Shown here: positions 62,651-64,000 of the stretch, in pieces
How the letters are laid out: the number at the start of each line of letters is the position of its first letter
Position numbering within the stretch: position 1 is the stretch's first letter
Assembly: GCA_023091665.1 (NCBI GenBank)
Contig: JALJCQ010000015.1
Location: forward strand, 992,001-1,056,000
DNA length: 64,000 bases
Source: Pythium myriotylum
Lineage: Eukaryota > Oomycota > Peronosporomycetes > Pythiales > Pythiaceae
Direction of reading: 5' to 3'
Notes under the pieces: generated by a model
Seen by the model: the letters and a program-made list of their open reading frames with translations, nothing else
Databases searched by the model: none
Told to the model about the DNA's origin: nothing
Program-made: the position numbers and the translations under genes

Positions 62651-64000
62651 ATGCGCCCGTCGTGGTCGACATGGCTCGCGCTGCTTGCCGCGGTGGCTCT
62701 CGCTGCGCCCACAGCAGGCGGTGGCCCAGCAGCAGCGCTGGTCGGTGTGCCCTCGGCCCCTCTTAATGTACAGCTCTCTACGATCAGTCAGGACGCGCTT
62801 CATCTCGAATGGGAGCCTCCCGCAGACGACGGAGGTGCCCCCGTATCGGCATATCTTGTCGAGTGGGACCCAAATCCGGGCGTGAGAGAGGTGCAGGTGG
62901 TGACTACGAGTACAAACACGGGTGCGAACGAGATCCAAACCATCCAGACCTACGCCGGAGACGTCGACGAGGTGCAAGAGATCTCAACCAGCGCCACGCA
63001 AGTGCTGGAGGTGCAAACCATCACAACGACCGCAGCTCCAGGCGAGACCTTAGGCGGCGTCTTCACGCTCGAGTTCGACACGACTTCACAGGGTGGAAGC
63101 AAGCAGCTGTCCGGTGTGATCGGATATAACGCCCCTGCGTCAGGTGATCGGTCAGGAGTGTTTGAGATCCTTAATGCGATGAGCAACATCGGGCCAGGTG
63201 GCGTGCAGGCTGTGACAAGGACAGGGCCGGACGCCCAAGGTGGTTTTGTGTGGTCGATCACGTTCGCTGCCTCAATGGGTAATGCGCCAGCGTTTACGCT
63301 GAAATCCAGTTTTCTCACAGGGAGCGGCGCGAACGTAGTGCTCAATACGCCCACGAACGGAAATATAATCTCCGGAGGCACATTCACGCTGGCTTTTCGT
63401 GGATCAACAACTGCAGACATCCCTTGCGATGCGAGTGACGCGCAGATGCAGCTGGCTCTCGAAGCACTAGCTACGATTGACTCGGTGATGGTAACGCGAA
63501 CAGGTCCGGATTTTCAGCGCGGCTATAAGTGGCGCGTTACCTTCACATCAAGCTCTGCTTTAAACACCGGGAATGTTCCAATGATCGCTGTCGGCGCCAA
63601 TGTCAAACTTATCGGTCTGGGTGCTGTCGTGAGTGTTGCCGAGATCACAAGAGGCAACCAGCTGGGTGGTACGTTCCAGCTCAGTTACAACGGTGTATCG
63701 ACGGCGGACTTGCCTCTGAACTGTGACACTGCTACAATGAAGATTCAGCTCGAAACTCTGAACATCGGCACCGTTGATGTGTCAAGGACCACCCTTCCAG
63801 ATCCTCAGGGCGGTTATACGTGGACTGTGTCCTTCACCAGTCTCAAAGGTGCTTTAAACGCATTCCAGAGTGACCTTACCAAGCTAAGTGAGACACGGGC
63901 GGATGCAGTGGTTTCGAAAGGCCTTCGAGTTATGCGAACAAGACCAGGAACTAGTCAAGAAGTCCAGAACATTCAAGTGACAACAACCGCGGCTACGGTC
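62651..64000 (+). CDS. large secreted FN3 and GGxF-repeat protein (5' part, runs off window)
   Basis: The frame is open from an ATG at 62651 through the last base (450 codons). Signal peptide (MRPSWSTWLALLAAVALAAP, residues 1-~20). A fibronectin type III start follows (~33-85, VPSAPLNVQLS, HLEWEPPADDGGAPVSAYLVEW). Then a repetitive EIQTIQ/EVQEIS/EVQTIT strand and three ~100-aa repeats starting near residues 135, 242 and 339 (GGVFTLEF, GGTFTLAF, GGTFQLSY). Each has a TGPD-x-Q-GG/RG-[FY]-x-W-x(2)-TF-type core, the third as LPDPQGGYTW. FN3 strands interrupted by such repeats occur in very large oomycete and stramenopile surface proteins; a matrix or adhesion role is inferred. The 3' end is missing from the window. 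Confidence 0.82.
   Translation, partial: MRPSWSTWLALLAAVALAAPTAGGGPAAALVGVPSAPLNVQLSTISQDALHLEWEPPADDGGAPVSAYLVEWDPNPGVREVQVVTTSTNTGANEIQTIQTYAGDVDEVQEISTSATQVLEVQTITTTAAPGETLGGVFTLEFDTTSQGGSKQLSGVIGYNAPASGDRSGVFEILNAMSNIGPGGVQAVTRTGPDAQGGFVWSITFAASMGNAPAFTLKSSFLTGSGANVVLNTPTNGNIISGGTFTLAFRGSTTADIPCDASDAQMQLALEALATIDSVMVTRTGPDFQRGYKWRVTFTSSSALNTGNVPMIAVGANVKLIGLGAVVSVAEITRGNQLGGTFQLSYNGVSTADLPLNCDTATMKIQLETLNIGTVDVSRTTLPDPQGGYTWTVSFTSLKGALNAFQSDLTKLSETRADAVVSKGLRVMRTRPGTSQEVQNIQVTTTAATV

Overview
The window looks like oomycete genomic DNA, probably a Phytophthora-type peronosporalean. The evidence is compact and almost intron-free genes, matches to the oomycete initiator (Inr, core TCATTYYNCAWTTT) just upstream of many start codons, a cluster of WRKY19-like CCCH zinc-finger genes, and many secreted Pro-rich proteins with an R-x-L-R motif after the signal peptide. 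No bacterial operon, CRISPR array, rRNA or tRNA was recognised.

Layout. 0.3-10.2 kb: a SANT/Myb-like + AT-hook DNA-binding gene and three paralogous WRKY19-like zinc-finger genes. 11.2-17.4 kb: three co-oriented secreted Pro/Thr- or Pro/Ala-rich genes with N-terminal RRLR. 18.6-30.8 kb: two large palindromes (A and B), each a head-to-head pair of the same secreted Ala-Pro-rich gene around a ~985-bp spacer. They repeat each other at ~6.1-kb spacing and are bounded by an exact 78-bp direct repeat. 31.9-42.7 kb: a third palindrome (C) with ~5-kb arms around a 792-bp spacer. Each arm carries three secreted genes (47-aa repeat protein, short paralog, Ala-Pro-rich protein). 40.9-52.0 kb: a ~5.3/5.75-kb tandem duplication that overlaps the right arm of C. 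It carries the 47-aa repeat gene and a giant Pro-rich gene, the first copy of which lost its 5' end. 54.6-64 kb: single-copy conserved-type genes: a 1569-aa multi-pass membrane protein, a membrane-anchored pepsin-like aspartic protease, and the 5' part of a large secreted FN3/repeat protein running off the window.

How it fits together. The central 34 kb is an amplification hotspot for secreted, repeat-built proteins that probably sit in the cell wall or extracellular matrix. Copies differ mainly in internal repeat number: 329/369/325/369 aa, 403/263/403 aa, and 77/209 aa. Palindrome cores are identical or nearly so while outer margins are diverged, which fits repeated gene conversion and unequal recombination. 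An assembly fold-back artefact must be excluded, although repeat-number differences between arms argue against a simple one. Gene starts were chosen from ATG codons, paralog alignment and Inr position. All functions are read from sequence motifs only.
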